A stretch of 24,167 nucleotides of DNA from Candidatus Bathyarchaeota archaeon. GTDB lineage: Archaea > Thermoproteota > Bathyarchaeia > TCS64. The DNA is taken from the NCBI GenBank assembly GCA_026014515.1, contig JAOZIG010000161.1, forward strand, positions 1 to 24,167. Direction: 5' to 3'. A model generated the notes under the pieces. That model searched no databases. It was not told the DNA's origin and saw only the letters and a program-made list of their open reading frames with translations. The translations under genes and the position numbers were made by a program. Numbering within the stretch: position 1 is the first letter of the stretch; every line of letters begins with the position of its first letter. Shown here piece after piece: positions 14,954 through 21,862 of the stretch.

Positions 14954-14969
14954 GGTTTCTCAACCATGA
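14950..14969 (-). promoter_or_regulatory. Start-codon hairpin with mini-ORF
   Basis: Read on the minus strand, TCATGGTT and AACCATGA form an 8-bp perfect stem with a GAGA loop, and the methyltransferase ATG lies in the second arm. An ATG in the first arm opens a frame MVEKP whose TGA overlaps the main ATG (ATGA). Whether the mRNA includes the whole hairpin depends on the transcription start. Confidence 0.45.
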
Positions 14970-14999
14970 AATAATATGCTTGGTTTTAAATGGTGTATA

Positions 15000-15500
15000 T
15001 TATAGCTCCTTGGCTAGCACATAGTATCGGCTTCTTTCCCCGGTTATACCGTCCAGTTCAACGCCAAATGCTTGCTTGTAGCCTCGTTTCATACAGATAC
15101 TCATGGCTGCAGGGTGATCAGCGTAATAGACGATACTATCATAGCCTTTCTCTCGCACCATGTCCTCAAAGTAATTGAAGAACGCTGAGCCATATCCCCT
15201 GCCCCTGTAGGTGTCAGCTAGCCAAATCTCGTGAAGCTCGATAAAGTCCCCCTCGATACCTAGCTCATCCTCAAGAATGTGCCTGTCGTCTTGTTCTCTT
15301 GGTTCCCCGTTTGGGTGTTGCTTTGTGTTGCTTGCGTGCCAGATGGTGTGTCCCACGAGTTCCCCGTCTTCTCTCCACATGATTAATCGCTCAGATTTCT
15401 CTTTGATCAAGCGTTCCTCGGTCTCGCCTAGGGTGAGTCCTAGGTTTTCTAGGTGTGTTCTGAGTTCTTCGATGTTTCCGCCGTGGGTGAATGTTACCAT
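15000..15500 (-). CDS. GNAT-family N-acetyltransferase
   Basis: The 166-residue protein has the GNAT fold. An N-terminal helix pair is followed by strand GELVGHTIWH, strand DFIELHEIWLAD, the acetyl-CoA pyrophosphate loop RGRGYGS and its helix, and then VYYADHPAAMSICMKRGYKQ, the usual motif B with a Tyr general-acid candidate. The C-terminus ends in a short strand. The acceptor (a protein N-terminus, lysine or small amine) cannot be predicted. ATG 15500 is chosen because GGTGATC stands 3-9 nt ahead; a GTG nine bases upstream lies inside that site. It is divergent from the zinc-ribbon gene at 15580. Confidence 0.85.
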   Translation of the reverse strand: MVTFTHGGNIEELRTHLENLGLTLGETEERLIKEKSERLIMWREDGELVGHTIWHASNTKQHPNGEPREQDDRHILEDELGIEGDFIELHEIWLADTYRGRGYGSAFFNYFEDMVREKGYDSIVYYADHPAAMSICMKRGYKQAFGVELDGITGERSRYYVLAKEL

Positions 15501-15552
15501 CTTGATCACCCTATCATATAGCTCAGTGTTTTAGGGGTGTCGGTGGGATACG

Positions 15553-15559
15553 TTTTAAA
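15553..15559. promoter_or_regulatory. Symmetric TATA box between divergent genes
   Basis: TTTTAAA contains the palindrome TTTAAA. It lies about 24 nt before ATG 15580, which predicts a leaderless rightward mRNA, and could also serve the leftward acetyltransferase with a leader of about 30 nt that includes its ribosome-binding site. Confidence 0.45.
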
Positions 15560-15579
15560 CCGGGCTAGTTGATGTTTGT

Positions 15580-15924
15580 ATGATCGCGTTGTCAGAGGGA
15601 AGCATGAAACAGATGGCTGAGCTCCTCAGAAAAGGAGCAACTATGCTCAGCGAGTCCTGCCCAGAGTGTAACACACCATTGTTCAAGCTTCAAGATGGAA
15701 GCCTCGTCTGCCCCATGTGCAACAAACCAGTAGTAGTGGTCTCAGCTGATGCAGACACAGAGGTGATGGCTCAGCAGGGAAGCATTGACCAGACCCTTCT
15801 CAGTAAGGTGAAGGAGATACAGGGTATGCTTGAGACTGAGAAGGACCCAGCCAAGATCAATGTCCTACTTGAGACGTTGATGAAGCTTCTTGATGCCCGT
15901 GAGCGAGTAAGAAAAATCGGTTAA
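15580..15924 (+). CDS. Sjogren/scleroderma autoantigen 1-family zinc-ribbon protein
   Basis: The 114-residue protein has an N-terminal helix (GSMKQMAELLRKGATMLSE), a zinc ribbon with C27, C30, C44 and C47 (CPEC, then CPMC), and a C-terminal helical part (about 70-112) that may form a coiled coil. This arrangement is the SSSCA1/UPF0148 family, found in archaea and eukaryotes, with no firmly assigned molecular function. ATG 15580 fits the leaderless spacing from the TATA box at 15553. Its TAA is shared with the convergent transporter gene in TTAA. Confidence 0.85.
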   Translation: MIALSEGSMKQMAELLRKGATMLSESCPECNTPLFKLQDGSLVCPMCNKPVVVVSADADTEVMAQQGSIDQTLLSKVKEIQGMLETEKDPAKINVLLETLMKLLDARERVRKIG

Positions 15925-16772
15925 AACAGTGTTATAATTAGCACAGCTACAACGATTAAGACTGAGCCGGCTGCCACACGTTTTGTAATCTTCTCAGAGT
16001 CACGTAGCAGTATTGCACTCAAAATCAAGCCAAACAATGGATTGGCTCCGATGATAGCCGAGGTGACGCTCACTGACCCCATCTGGGTAGCAGTAAACAT
16101 ACCGATCCACGCTGTGCTTGTCGCTATTCCTCCTCCAATCAGCCATGGGATGGCTTTTTTATTGAGTTTGAACTCCCCGGTGCGTCCCATCAAACGTAGT
16201 ATCAATGGGTAAGCAATGAGACTGGTTAAGGCGCCTACTACTGCACCGAGAACTGATTCAGGCAAGATATTCAAACCAATCTTACGCACCGCGCTGCTAC
16301 AGGCATAGAAGAACGCTGAAGCTAATGGTATCACTAGGTCTCGTGCGCTGATTTTTCCGCCTTCCCCTGAGCCACTCATCAAAGCGATACCCGCTACAAC
16401 AAGCAAAGACCCCAACACAGTAGCGATTGAAACCTTCTCACCTAGGAACAACACTGCTAGGATCAACGCGAAAATCGGGTTAGTGCCTGTGAGGCTGGTG
16501 CTGATGGGAACCCCGAGCTTATCTATACTCAGATAATTGAGAGTCCTTCCCAAAATAGCGGCGAAGAGTCCAGCTAATACAAAGTATAGTACCGCTGTCC
16601 AGTTGAACTCTGGTGGGTTGAACAATAGTATCGCGCTGAGGATGGTCACCTGTACCCCTGCCACCATCAAGGTGGCTGTTACTGGTGTGCTTTCTTTCAT
16701 TCCTTTTCTTACCAGCACCGCGTTGAGCCCAAAACTAAAGGCAGCAACCAGTGCATAGACCTCGTAGCGCAT
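15921..16772 (-). CDS. EamA (DMT superfamily) transporter
   Basis: The 283-residue membrane protein has about ten hydrophobic segments in two EamA repeats, the usual drug/metabolite transporter layout. The first repeat opens with ALVAAFSFGLNAVLVRKGMK; GVPISTSLTGTNPIFALILA contains the proline and glycine residues typical of its end, and GSVSVTSAIIGANPLFGLIL is the matching part of the second. The substrate (amino acid, nucleotide or metabolite) is unknown. ATG 16772 is preferred: TTTATAT at 16808-16802 is centred about 33 nt upstream, and the first membrane helix follows directly. ATG 16784 is possible; a GTG at 16814 would place the TATA box inside the gene. Confidence 0.85.
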   Translation of the reverse strand: MRYEVYALVAAFSFGLNAVLVRKGMKESTPVTATLMVAGVQVTILSAILLFNPPEFNWTAVLYFVLAGLFAAILGRTLNYLSIDKLGVPISTSLTGTNPIFALILAVLFLGEKVSIATVLGSLLVVAGIALMSGSGEGGKISARDLVIPLASAFFYACSSAVRKIGLNILPESVLGAVVGALTSLIAYPLILRLMGRTGEFKLNKKAIPWLIGGGIATSTAWIGMFTATQMGSVSVTSAIIGANPLFGLILSAILLRDSEKITKRVAAGSVLIVVAVLIITLF

Positions 16773-16799
16773 ACTTGACGCCATCTCGGTGGTATAATC

Positions 16800-16830
16800 G
16801 GATATAAAATCCACTGATCGCTTTTATTCA
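16800..16830. promoter_or_regulatory. Divergent promoter pair: transporter and phosphatase
   Basis: TTTATAT (16808-16802, minus strand) serves the leftward transporter gene. CTTTTATT (16821-16828) is about 26 nt before ATG 16851 and predicts a leaderless mRNA for the phosphatase. Confidence 0.5.
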
Positions 16831-16850
16831 GAACAGTCTGATAGTATGGT

Positions 16851-17483
16851 ATGCCCATACTCTTGATACGCCACGGGGAAGCCGTAAGCAACGTAGACCC
16901 AGAGGTAGGTTCATGGCACGACCCACCCTTAACCCCCAAGGGACGACAACAAGCAACAGCACTAGCCCAACGTCTCCAGAAATCCATTGGCTCAGACTGT
17001 AAGCTCTATACAAGCCACAGGAAAAGAGCACTGGAAACAGCGGAAATCATAGCACAGCACATCAACGTTGAGCCAATAATCGAACCAGAGCTGGATGAGT
17101 ACAGACACGGATTATCACCAACAACTACCATGGAAGAATCTAAGACCTACTGGACAGAGAAATGCGATCCAATTCGAGATTGGAGACCATACAGTTGCGG
17201 TGAATCCGTTGAGGAGATATTCAAGCGAGCAGGAGAAGTGATTGAGAAGATTGACCCGGAGTGTGATAATTGGTCTCTTGTGGTCTCCCATTCATATCTC
17301 ATAGATAAGATCATCAGCTACTGGATCGGCATACCCATTGATACCTTACAGCATTTCGTCTTTAGCACCACAAACACAGGCGCAACACTACTCACCTACA
17401 GACAAGGCGACAGGATAATCAAACATATGAACGATACACTACATCTGGGAGAGTCTTTCGAGACAATACTGGACTCAAAATAA
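16851..17483 (+). CDS. Histidine phosphatase (phosphoglycerate mutase-like)
   Basis: The 210-residue protein carries the RHGE motif at 7-10, with H8 as the expected phosphohistidine nucleophile, followed by SNVDPE and by LTPKGRQQATALAQRL. Further active-site blocks are SHRKRALETAE (arginine), ELDEYRHG (acid) and VVSHSYLID (second histidine). It is a co-factor-independent small member of the branch that includes broad phosphatases such as PhoE and CobC-like enzymes; the substrate is unknown. It starts at the first ATG after the TATA box, with no leader. The spacer after its stop contains a run of ten G. Confidence 0.88.
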   Translation: MPILLIRHGEAVSNVDPEVGSWHDPPLTPKGRQQATALAQRLQKSIGSDCKLYTSHRKRALETAEIIAQHINVEPIIEPELDEYRHGLSPTTTMEESKTYWTEKCDPIRDWRPYSCGESVEEIFKRAGEVIEKIDPECDNWSLVVSHSYLIDKIISYWIGIPIDTLQHFVFSTTNTGATLLTYRQGDRIIKHMNDTLHLGESFETILDSK

Positions 17484-17622
17484 CTGTAATACCTATCACC
17501 GAAAAAAGGATGGGGGGGGGGTAGCCCTATAAACCGAAAAAACAAGCTATTCCACAAAAATATGCCCTAAATTAACTCCTTCTATAACAAATCATATACA
17601 AAAATGTAAACGACGAAAAAAG
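17484..17622. other. Spacer between convergent genes with G10 run
   Basis: The spacer holds GAAAAAAGG, ten consecutive G (17512-17521) followed by TAGCC, a second CCGAAAAAA, and an AT-rich part. Read leftward, the A-runs become T-runs: a TTTTTT directly after the stop codon of the gene at 17623 probably ends that transcript. No gene is evident. Confidence 0.5.
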
Positions 17623-18630
17623 TTACCAGCCTGTTTTTTCACCAATCCGTAACAACGTATACAGCCGTTCACCGTTGAAAACAACCCGAGCAGGATACAT
17701 TGTATGAACGACACCATCAATAGGCGATTTCACCTCAGCTATCACGCTACCATCTAGGTCTTTGATCAAGCCGATCTTTTCGCCTGTAGACAATATATCA
17801 CCGTAATCAGCGTGTGCCTCAAATATTCCAGCCTCAGGTGCCATTACTCCTATCCACTCCATGTTAAGGTAACGCTGGTTCACCGGTTTCTCGGGCTCAC
17901 CGTCCATCATATTGAAGTGTTTCAGCAGGTTTACCGTGCCTCTTACATGGTCTTGTATGAACTCTTCCAGTGGCTGGGTTCTGTACCCGAGACCCGCCTC
18001 GCTGATGATGCTGGCTACCCCGTTGGATACCAATGTATGTATCATAGTACCGGGGCTCGTGTGACCAATCTCAGGCGCACCAGGCAAGACATACTCCAAC
18101 CCGAACACCTTAGCCATAGCCTCAGTGGTCTCATCGATCTCTTCACCGATCCTTAGCTGGATCGTGTGCACAAGATGGCTCTCAGGCAAGTCACCGCCCC
18201 TGAAATCCACGTGATAATCCGCCTCTTTGAGTATCTGGTAGTTGGCGTAAGCGATACGCTGGGTTAATCCGCCTTCAGGGTCTCCGGGGAACACTCCGTT
18301 GATGCCTACTCCATCGAAGGGGCTGCTTCCTGTACTTCTGAGGTTCAGCCATCTTAGCCTCCACTGGAAGGCCGGCATATTCATAACGGGTATAGTGATA
18401 AAGCGTCCACGTAGCTTCTCCGGGTCTATTAGCTGGTAGAGTCTTGAGGCTGCTTCCACTCCACAATACTCTGTTGGGTATAAGCCGCCTGTCACCGCGA
18501 ATGTGGGGCCATCCTCTACACCATTTACAACTCCCACCGGGACCTTTGCATCCACGAGCAGGTTGTCAACAACGGGAACATACCCGAACTCCTTCTTGCC
18601 CTTTGGCACCTTGAATGGGTCAAACGTCAT
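17623..18630 (-). CDS. AstE/AspA-like paralogue without zinc-site histidines
   Basis: The 335-residue protein has the fold of succinylglutamate desuccinylase/aspartoacylase zinc hydrolases: an M14-like catalytic part (about 1-235) and a C-terminal beta-barrel (KSPIDGVVHTMYPARVVFNG). The zinc motif that should read G-x-H-x-x-E is GGLYPTEY, with Y51 for His, and the third ligand in the DLHGGD-type block is DFRGGD, with R144 for His. E54 and the catalytic-type glutamate E211 (SEAG) remain. It is probably a non-zinc pseudoenzyme or uses a different chemistry. The upstream paralogue at 18911 keeps both histidines. A TATATAA box directly after the tRNA gene gives a leaderless mRNA at ATG 18630. Possible partnership with the paralogue is inference. 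Confidence 0.82.
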   Translation of the reverse strand: MTFDPFKVPKGKKEFGYVPVVDNLLVDAKVPVGVVNGVEDGPTFAVTGGLYPTEYCGVEAASRLYQLIDPEKLRGRFITIPVMNMPAFQWRLRWLNLRSTGSSPFDGVGINGVFPGDPEGGLTQRIAYANYQILKEADYHVDFRGGDLPESHLVHTIQLRIGEEIDETTEAMAKVFGLEYVLPGAPEIGHTSPGTMIHTLVSNGVASIISEAGLGYRTQPLEEFIQDHVRGTVNLLKHFNMMDGEPEKPVNQRYLNMEWIGVMAPEAGIFEAHADYGDILSTGEKIGLIKDLDGSVIAEVKSPIDGVVHTMYPARVVFNGERLYTLLRIGEKTGW

Positions 18631-18653
18631 AGAAGGTACCTTGTTTCAACCTG

Positions 18654-18660
18654 TATATAA
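18654..18660 (-). promoter_or_regulatory. TATA box between tRNA-Leu and the AstE-like gene
   Basis: TTATATA read leftward, about 27 nt from ATG 18630. It touches the 3' end of the tRNA gene, so the protein gene has its own promoter and its leader is essentially absent. Confidence 0.6.
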
Positions 18661-18661
18661 C

Positions 18662-18748
18662 GCGCCGGGTGGGATTCGAACCCACGAGAACTGGGTGTTC
18701 TATTCGGTCCTGAGCCGAAACCGTTAGACCTGACTCCGGCACCGGCGC
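18662..18748 (-). tRNA. tRNA-Leu (anticodon CAG)
   Basis: An 87-nt class II tRNA folds completely. The acceptor is GCGCCGG/CCGGCGC, followed by U8, a 3-bp D stem CCG/CGG with G18G19 in the loop, and the anticodon stem TTCGG/CCGAA with loop CTCAGGA (anticodon CAG, codon CTG). The long variable arm is GAAC-ACCCA-GTTC, and the T arm GTGGG/CCCAC has loop TTCGAAT. No intron and no encoded CCA are present. The base after the acceptor stem is G, not the A73 usual for archaeal tRNA-Leu; with C at -1 it could extend the stem by one pair. An AT-rich TTTATCATAAAAAA lies about 25-40 nt upstream and may be its promoter. Confidence 0.93.
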
Positions 18749-18788
18749 GTTATCAAACTATTAGTTTTTTATGATAAAACTGGTGTAA

Positions 18789-18848
18789 CAGAAAAGATGA
18801 GCTTTTTGAACACCCAGTTTTACTCGGCTCATCTTGCGGTTTCCCGCA
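18789..18848 (-). ncRNA. Candidate small RNA complementary to tRNA-Leu
   Basis: Read leftward, the segment starts about 26 nt after a TATATA box, with GCGG-GAAA-CCGC (18847-18836), a GNRA-tetraloop hairpin. AAGATGAGC and GCTCATCTT then form a perfect 9-bp stem around a 24-nt loop, and the segment ends in TTTTCTG. The loop contains AACTGGGTGTTC, exactly complementary to the variable arm of the adjacent tRNA-Leu, and TGAGCCGA at the stem base is complementary to TCGGCTCA of its anticodon stem and loop. C-box-like AAGATGA is present, but no D box sits next to the complementary stretch, so it is not a standard box C/D guide. No protein frame overlaps. The transcript and its function are inferred only from sequence. 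Confidence 0.42.
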
Positions 18849-18868
18849 TATTGTGTTTTAGATCAAGA

Positions 18869-18880
18869 GTATATATGCAT
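18869..18880 (-). promoter_or_regulatory. TATA box of the candidate small RNA
   Basis: ATGCATATATAC read leftward is the best TATA match in this spacer, with nothing but the small hairpin element at the right distance downstream. It could alternatively drive a longer precursor that includes the tRNA. Confidence 0.45.
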
Positions 18881-18910
18881 TAAGTACTGGGAGTGGGACC
18901 ATAATTGGTA

Positions 18911-19888
18911 CTATGGAATCTCCCGTATGTTTTTCCCTATCTCGTAGACTACATCTCCTTCCCAGATGGAAGGGCTCGTCACCATATGGATCACTCCATC
19001 AGTGGGTACCCTGATCTCCTCAAGGGTCTCACCGAACAAGTTCTTGATGACTCCAAGCACCTGATCTTTTTTGACCCGGCCTCCTGCTCTGACGTTGCTG
19101 ATGAAGAATCCTCCATGTTCCGCGTACAGGTGGTAGGGTTCGTAGGTGTATGCTTTGGGTGGTACAATTGGTTCGCCTTCTATCATGCCCAGTTTCTTCA
19201 TGACGTTCTTGCATCCACGGATGACTTCTTCAACGATGTCGCTCTGACATCTTCCCATTCCCCCTGCTTCTGTGCCTACTGTCATGGGGAACTTCATCGG
19301 GTTCTTTGATGGGCGGGGCTTGCTTTCCCTTATCCATTCCCATCCGAAGGCTCTGCACAGAGATAGGTTTAGTTCATCTTTCTCTTTTTCACCGGTTTGC
19401 CTGTACATGGTGCCTGTCATGAGGTCTTCCTCGATGTCGCCGCCGTGGAGGTTGATCCTATAGTCTGCCTGTGCTAGTACTTCTCGGTAGAATGTGGTGG
19501 TGACATAGTAGGTGACTTTGGGGTGCCCTGAGCCTCCTCTTGGTATCTCCTCCACGTAGTAGCCTGTGAGGTCTTTGTAGTCTATGGGGTTTCCGTGCAT
19601 CCATTTACTCTCAAAAGCCAGAGTGTTCACCATGGGCACGATGATAATCTTGCCCTTGATCTGTTCTGGGTCCAGCTCCTTCATGAGGGCTATGGCTCCT
19701 GCTGGTCCATTGTACTCTGAGCCATGCTCACCACCATTGATGACAAGAGTAGGACCCTCCCCTTTGCCGTTTATGAGGGTAATGGGAATCTTGTGTTCGC
19801 CGGCTGGTCTCTGCATTATCTTGAGGTAGCCATGCACCTTGGTGCCTCGCGGTGCCTCCAAATCTTGTACGCGTAGAATATCAGTCAA
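18911..19888 (-). CDS. Succinylglutamate desuccinylase/aspartoacylase-like zinc hydrolase
   Basis: The 325-residue protein is an M14-related deacylase of the AstE/AspA type, which removes an acyl group from an N-acyl amino acid or related amide. The zinc motif GGEHGSEY gives H55 and E58, and INLHGGD gives H148. The catalytic glutamate candidate is E207 (GTEAGG). The C-terminal barrel (about 240-325) includes AEHGGFFISNVRAGG and VPTDGVIHMV, where the substrate-gating domain of the family lies. The start is TTG 19888, without a strong ribosome-binding site; no ATG or GTG upstream remains in frame. The substrate is unknown. It is a paralogue of the gene at 17623, from which it is separated by tRNA-Leu. 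Confidence 0.87.
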   Translation of the reverse strand: MTDILRVQDLEAPRGTKVHGYLKIMQRPAGEHKIPITLINGKGEGPTLVINGGEHGSEYNGPAGAIALMKELDPEQIKGKIIIVPMVNTLAFESKWMHGNPIDYKDLTGYYVEEIPRGGSGHPKVTYYVTTTFYREVLAQADYRINLHGGDIEEDLMTGTMYRQTGEKEKDELNLSLCRAFGWEWIRESKPRPSKNPMKFPMTVGTEAGGMGRCQSDIVEEVIRGCKNVMKKLGMIEGEPIVPPKAYTYEPYHLYAEHGGFFISNVRAGGRVKKDQVLGVIKNLFGETLEEIRVPTDGVIHMVTSPSIWEGDVVYEIGKNIREIP

Positions 19889-19925
19889 AATACATCCACT
19901 TTGAATTAACCCTATTCCAATATGG

Positions 19926-19933
19926 CTTTTATG
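19926..19933 (+). promoter_or_regulatory. TATA box of the SDR gene
   Basis: CTTTTATG lies about 25 nt before ATG 19954 and so decides that start in a leaderless mRNA; a longer frame reaching back to 19852 would contain this box. Confidence 0.5.
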
Positions 19934-19953
19934 TCCAGAACAATAGTCAGGGT

Positions 19954-20850
19954 ATGGCAGATAGGCTCAAGGGTAAAACGGTCCTCGTGACTGGTTCAGG
20001 CAGAGGGTTTGGTCAGGCGATGGCGGTTGCATTTGCTGCTGAAGGTGCACATGTGGTCTCTACGGCTAGAACCATGTCTGAGCTAAGGAATACCGAGCAT
20101 TATATTCAGTCTGTTGATGGACGGGTCTCTACTGTTCCCTGTGATCTGTCCCGAGTGGACTCGGTGCAGGAGCTGGTCATACAGTTGGTTGATCTCGGTG
20201 GTGTTGATGTTATCGTTAATAACGCGGCTACCAGTCCATGGAAAACCATAGATGATATGACTATTGCAGACTGGAACCTGACCCTAGATGTGAACCTTCG
20301 TGCACCCTTCATGCTAGCTCAGGGCCTATACAGGAATATGGCAGACCGAGGTGGAGGAGGCATAATCAACATCAGCAGCGGCTCAGCAACAAGAGGATTC
20401 ATGGCAGAACTAGCCTACTGTCCAAGCAAATACGGGTTAGAGGGCTTAACCCAGTGTCTCGCCTTGGAGTTAAAGAACTATAATATTGCTGTAAACAGTC
20501 TCAACGTGGGTGCTCCACCGGGGTATAAGCTCAAACCCACTGAGCTAACAGAAGAGGAAGCTTTGGAGGTTCCAGAGGAGGTCCGGAGTCGTTATGCTCC
20601 CGTTGATTTGATGGTTCAGCATTTCTCAAACGCGTGGGTTTTCCTCGCACAGCAGAAGGCCGATGGTATCACTGGGCAGCGGTTTAGTTCAAGGAAGCTT
20701 GCTGAGGAGTTGATGGCCCTTGGTGAGGCTGAGATCATCAAGCGTTACCGTGGTAAATTGTCTGAGTCTGTGTATCAGGGTATTGATTTCCCCGAGAAGG
20801 TCAAGTATCAGACCCGTGAGGGTGGATGGAAAGAGATACGGTTCACCTAA
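19954..20850 (+). CDS. Short-chain dehydrogenase/reductase
   Basis: The 298-residue oxidoreductase has the NAD(P) Rossmann motif TGSGRGFG (13-20), the structural motif NNAA (89-92), the catalytic serine region NISSGS (139-144) and the active pair Y155/K159 (YCPSK). The family's usual PG after the sixth strand appears as GAPPG. The C-terminal 100 residues are longer than in simple 250-residue SDRs and may shape the substrate site. Arg at position 38 after the second strand hints at NADPH use, but weakly. ATG 19954 gives a normal SDR N-terminus. It is divergent from the zinc hydrolase and overlaps the convergent DUF362 gene by 8 nt at the 3' ends. Confidence 0.9.
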   Translation: MADRLKGKTVLVTGSGRGFGQAMAVAFAAEGAHVVSTARTMSELRNTEHYIQSVDGRVSTVPCDLSRVDSVQELVIQLVDLGGVDVIVNNAATSPWKTIDDMTIADWNLTLDVNLRAPFMLAQGLYRNMADRGGGGIINISSGSATRGFMAELAYCPSKYGLEGLTQCLALELKNYNIAVNSLNVGAPPGYKLKPTELTEEEALEVPEEVRSRYAPVDLMVQHFSNAWVFLAQQKADGITGQRFSSRKLAEELMALGEAEIIKRYRGKLSESVYQGIDFPEKVKYQTREGGWKEIRFT

Positions 20851-21862
20851 GCTCAGACATAATATAGTCTAGCTGCTTCTGGAACCCATTGTCTTCTGCT
20901 ATGTTTTCCCAGTTTATCTCCATCTCTGAGAGGTTTGCTTTTCCGAGTCCGAGTTTGTCTGCTAGCTCAAACTGGGTTTGATCTCTTGTATCATGGTCTA
21001 CTACACGAACCGTGCCATAATGCTTCAATAAAGCGACTGAGACCGCGTCAGACGCCACCATATTGTTGCTGGCAGTGATTATACCCGGAGCTACCTCATC
21101 CTCTGGCTCTGTACTGTAACCAGTGTTCAGTTTCATGGCGTCAGCGATCACCATGTCTACCTGATACGCGAGGTTGATGTCCATCATCTTCTCATAGAAA
21201 TATTCACCGTTGTGCAGCCAGTCGCGTTCTTCTGCGTCTATCAAGCCTACTCCTAGTTTGAGGCTGCATGTGAATGTGGCGCTTGTGTGGCTTCTGAGTA
21301 TGGGTGTGAATATGATTCGCTCTGATTCATAGACTGTTCGTGGTATTCTGAGTCCATTTGGCCACCACTTAACCTCTGTCGGTTCTACTGTTACCCATTC
21401 CTCCTCATCAAAATAGGCGATGTTTAGCTCCATGTCTTCTGCCACCTCAATGATGCCTAGGTTTTCCATGGTGGCTCGTGTGGGTAAGCCTCTGGCTCTC
21501 CCTGACATGTCGCCTACCATGATGTTTTCTGGGTTGGTGCCTGCCTCGATTAATAGCTCTGCAATGGTGCGTATTGTGTCATAGTGGGTGTCTCGTGGGT
21601 AGGGGTCGTCTGTGTTGCAGTTGGGCTTAATGAGAACCATGCCCTTTACGCCCTTTAGCATGGGTTTTACTCCACCTAGCAACTCTACGGCGCGTCTGAT
21701 GCCTTTCTCACGTTCACTGGTTCTGACAACGGATACTCTGTTTTTCCCGTTAACCTTGTAGGGATCTGGGTGCTGGGGCTTCATTGGCAATTTGGGTGCA
21801 TGTGGTGGGTTTGCCGCCATCTCCTTGTAGAGCTTGAGGCTGTTCTCCGAGGTGACAATCAT
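20843..21862 (-). CDS. DUF362-family protein
   Basis: The 339-residue protein matches DUF362: a first strand VSVVRTS, the motif VLIKPNCN, then the block DTIRTIAELLIEAG and VGDMSGRA, and the late GVGLIDAEERDWLHNG region. Family members are often fused to or adjacent to Fe-S proteins; this one has no cysteine cluster and ends without a ferredoxin domain. No function is established for the family in general. A TATA-like run (GCATAAATAATA read leftward, about 21889-21900) predicts a transcript starting within a few bases of ATG 21862. Confidence 0.8.
   Translation of the reverse strand: MIVTSENSLKLYKEMAANPPHAPKLPMKPQHPDPYKVNGKNRVSVVRTSEREKGIRRAVELLGGVKPMLKGVKGMVLIKPNCNTDDPYPRDTHYDTIRTIAELLIEAGTNPENIMVGDMSGRARGLPTRATMENLGIIEVAEDMELNIAYFDEEEWVTVEPTEVKWWPNGLRIPRTVYESERIIFTPILRSHTSATFTCSLKLGVGLIDAEERDWLHNGEYFYEKMMDINLAYQVDMVIADAMKLNTGYSTEPEDEVAPGIITASNNMVASDAVSVALLKHYGTVRVVDHDTRDQTQFELADKLGLGKANLSEMEINWENIAEDNGFQKQLDYIMSELR

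Noticed and set aside
18711..18718. Reassignment of CUG to serine, suggested by anticodon CAG with G73.
   Set aside because: CTG codons occur freely, including at hydrophobic conserved positions such as residue 81 of the glycosyltransferase, which fits Leu and not Ser.
18662..18848. An attachment-site duplication at tRNA-Leu left by an integrated element.
   Set aside because: The repeated 12 bases come from the variable arm, not the 3' end or anticodon arm used by integrases, the copies are inverted, and no integrase gene is visible.
18789..18848. Canonical box C/D methylation guide.
   Set aside because: A C-box-like AAGATGA is present, but no CTGA lies next to the stretch complementary to the tRNA, which the guide mechanism needs.
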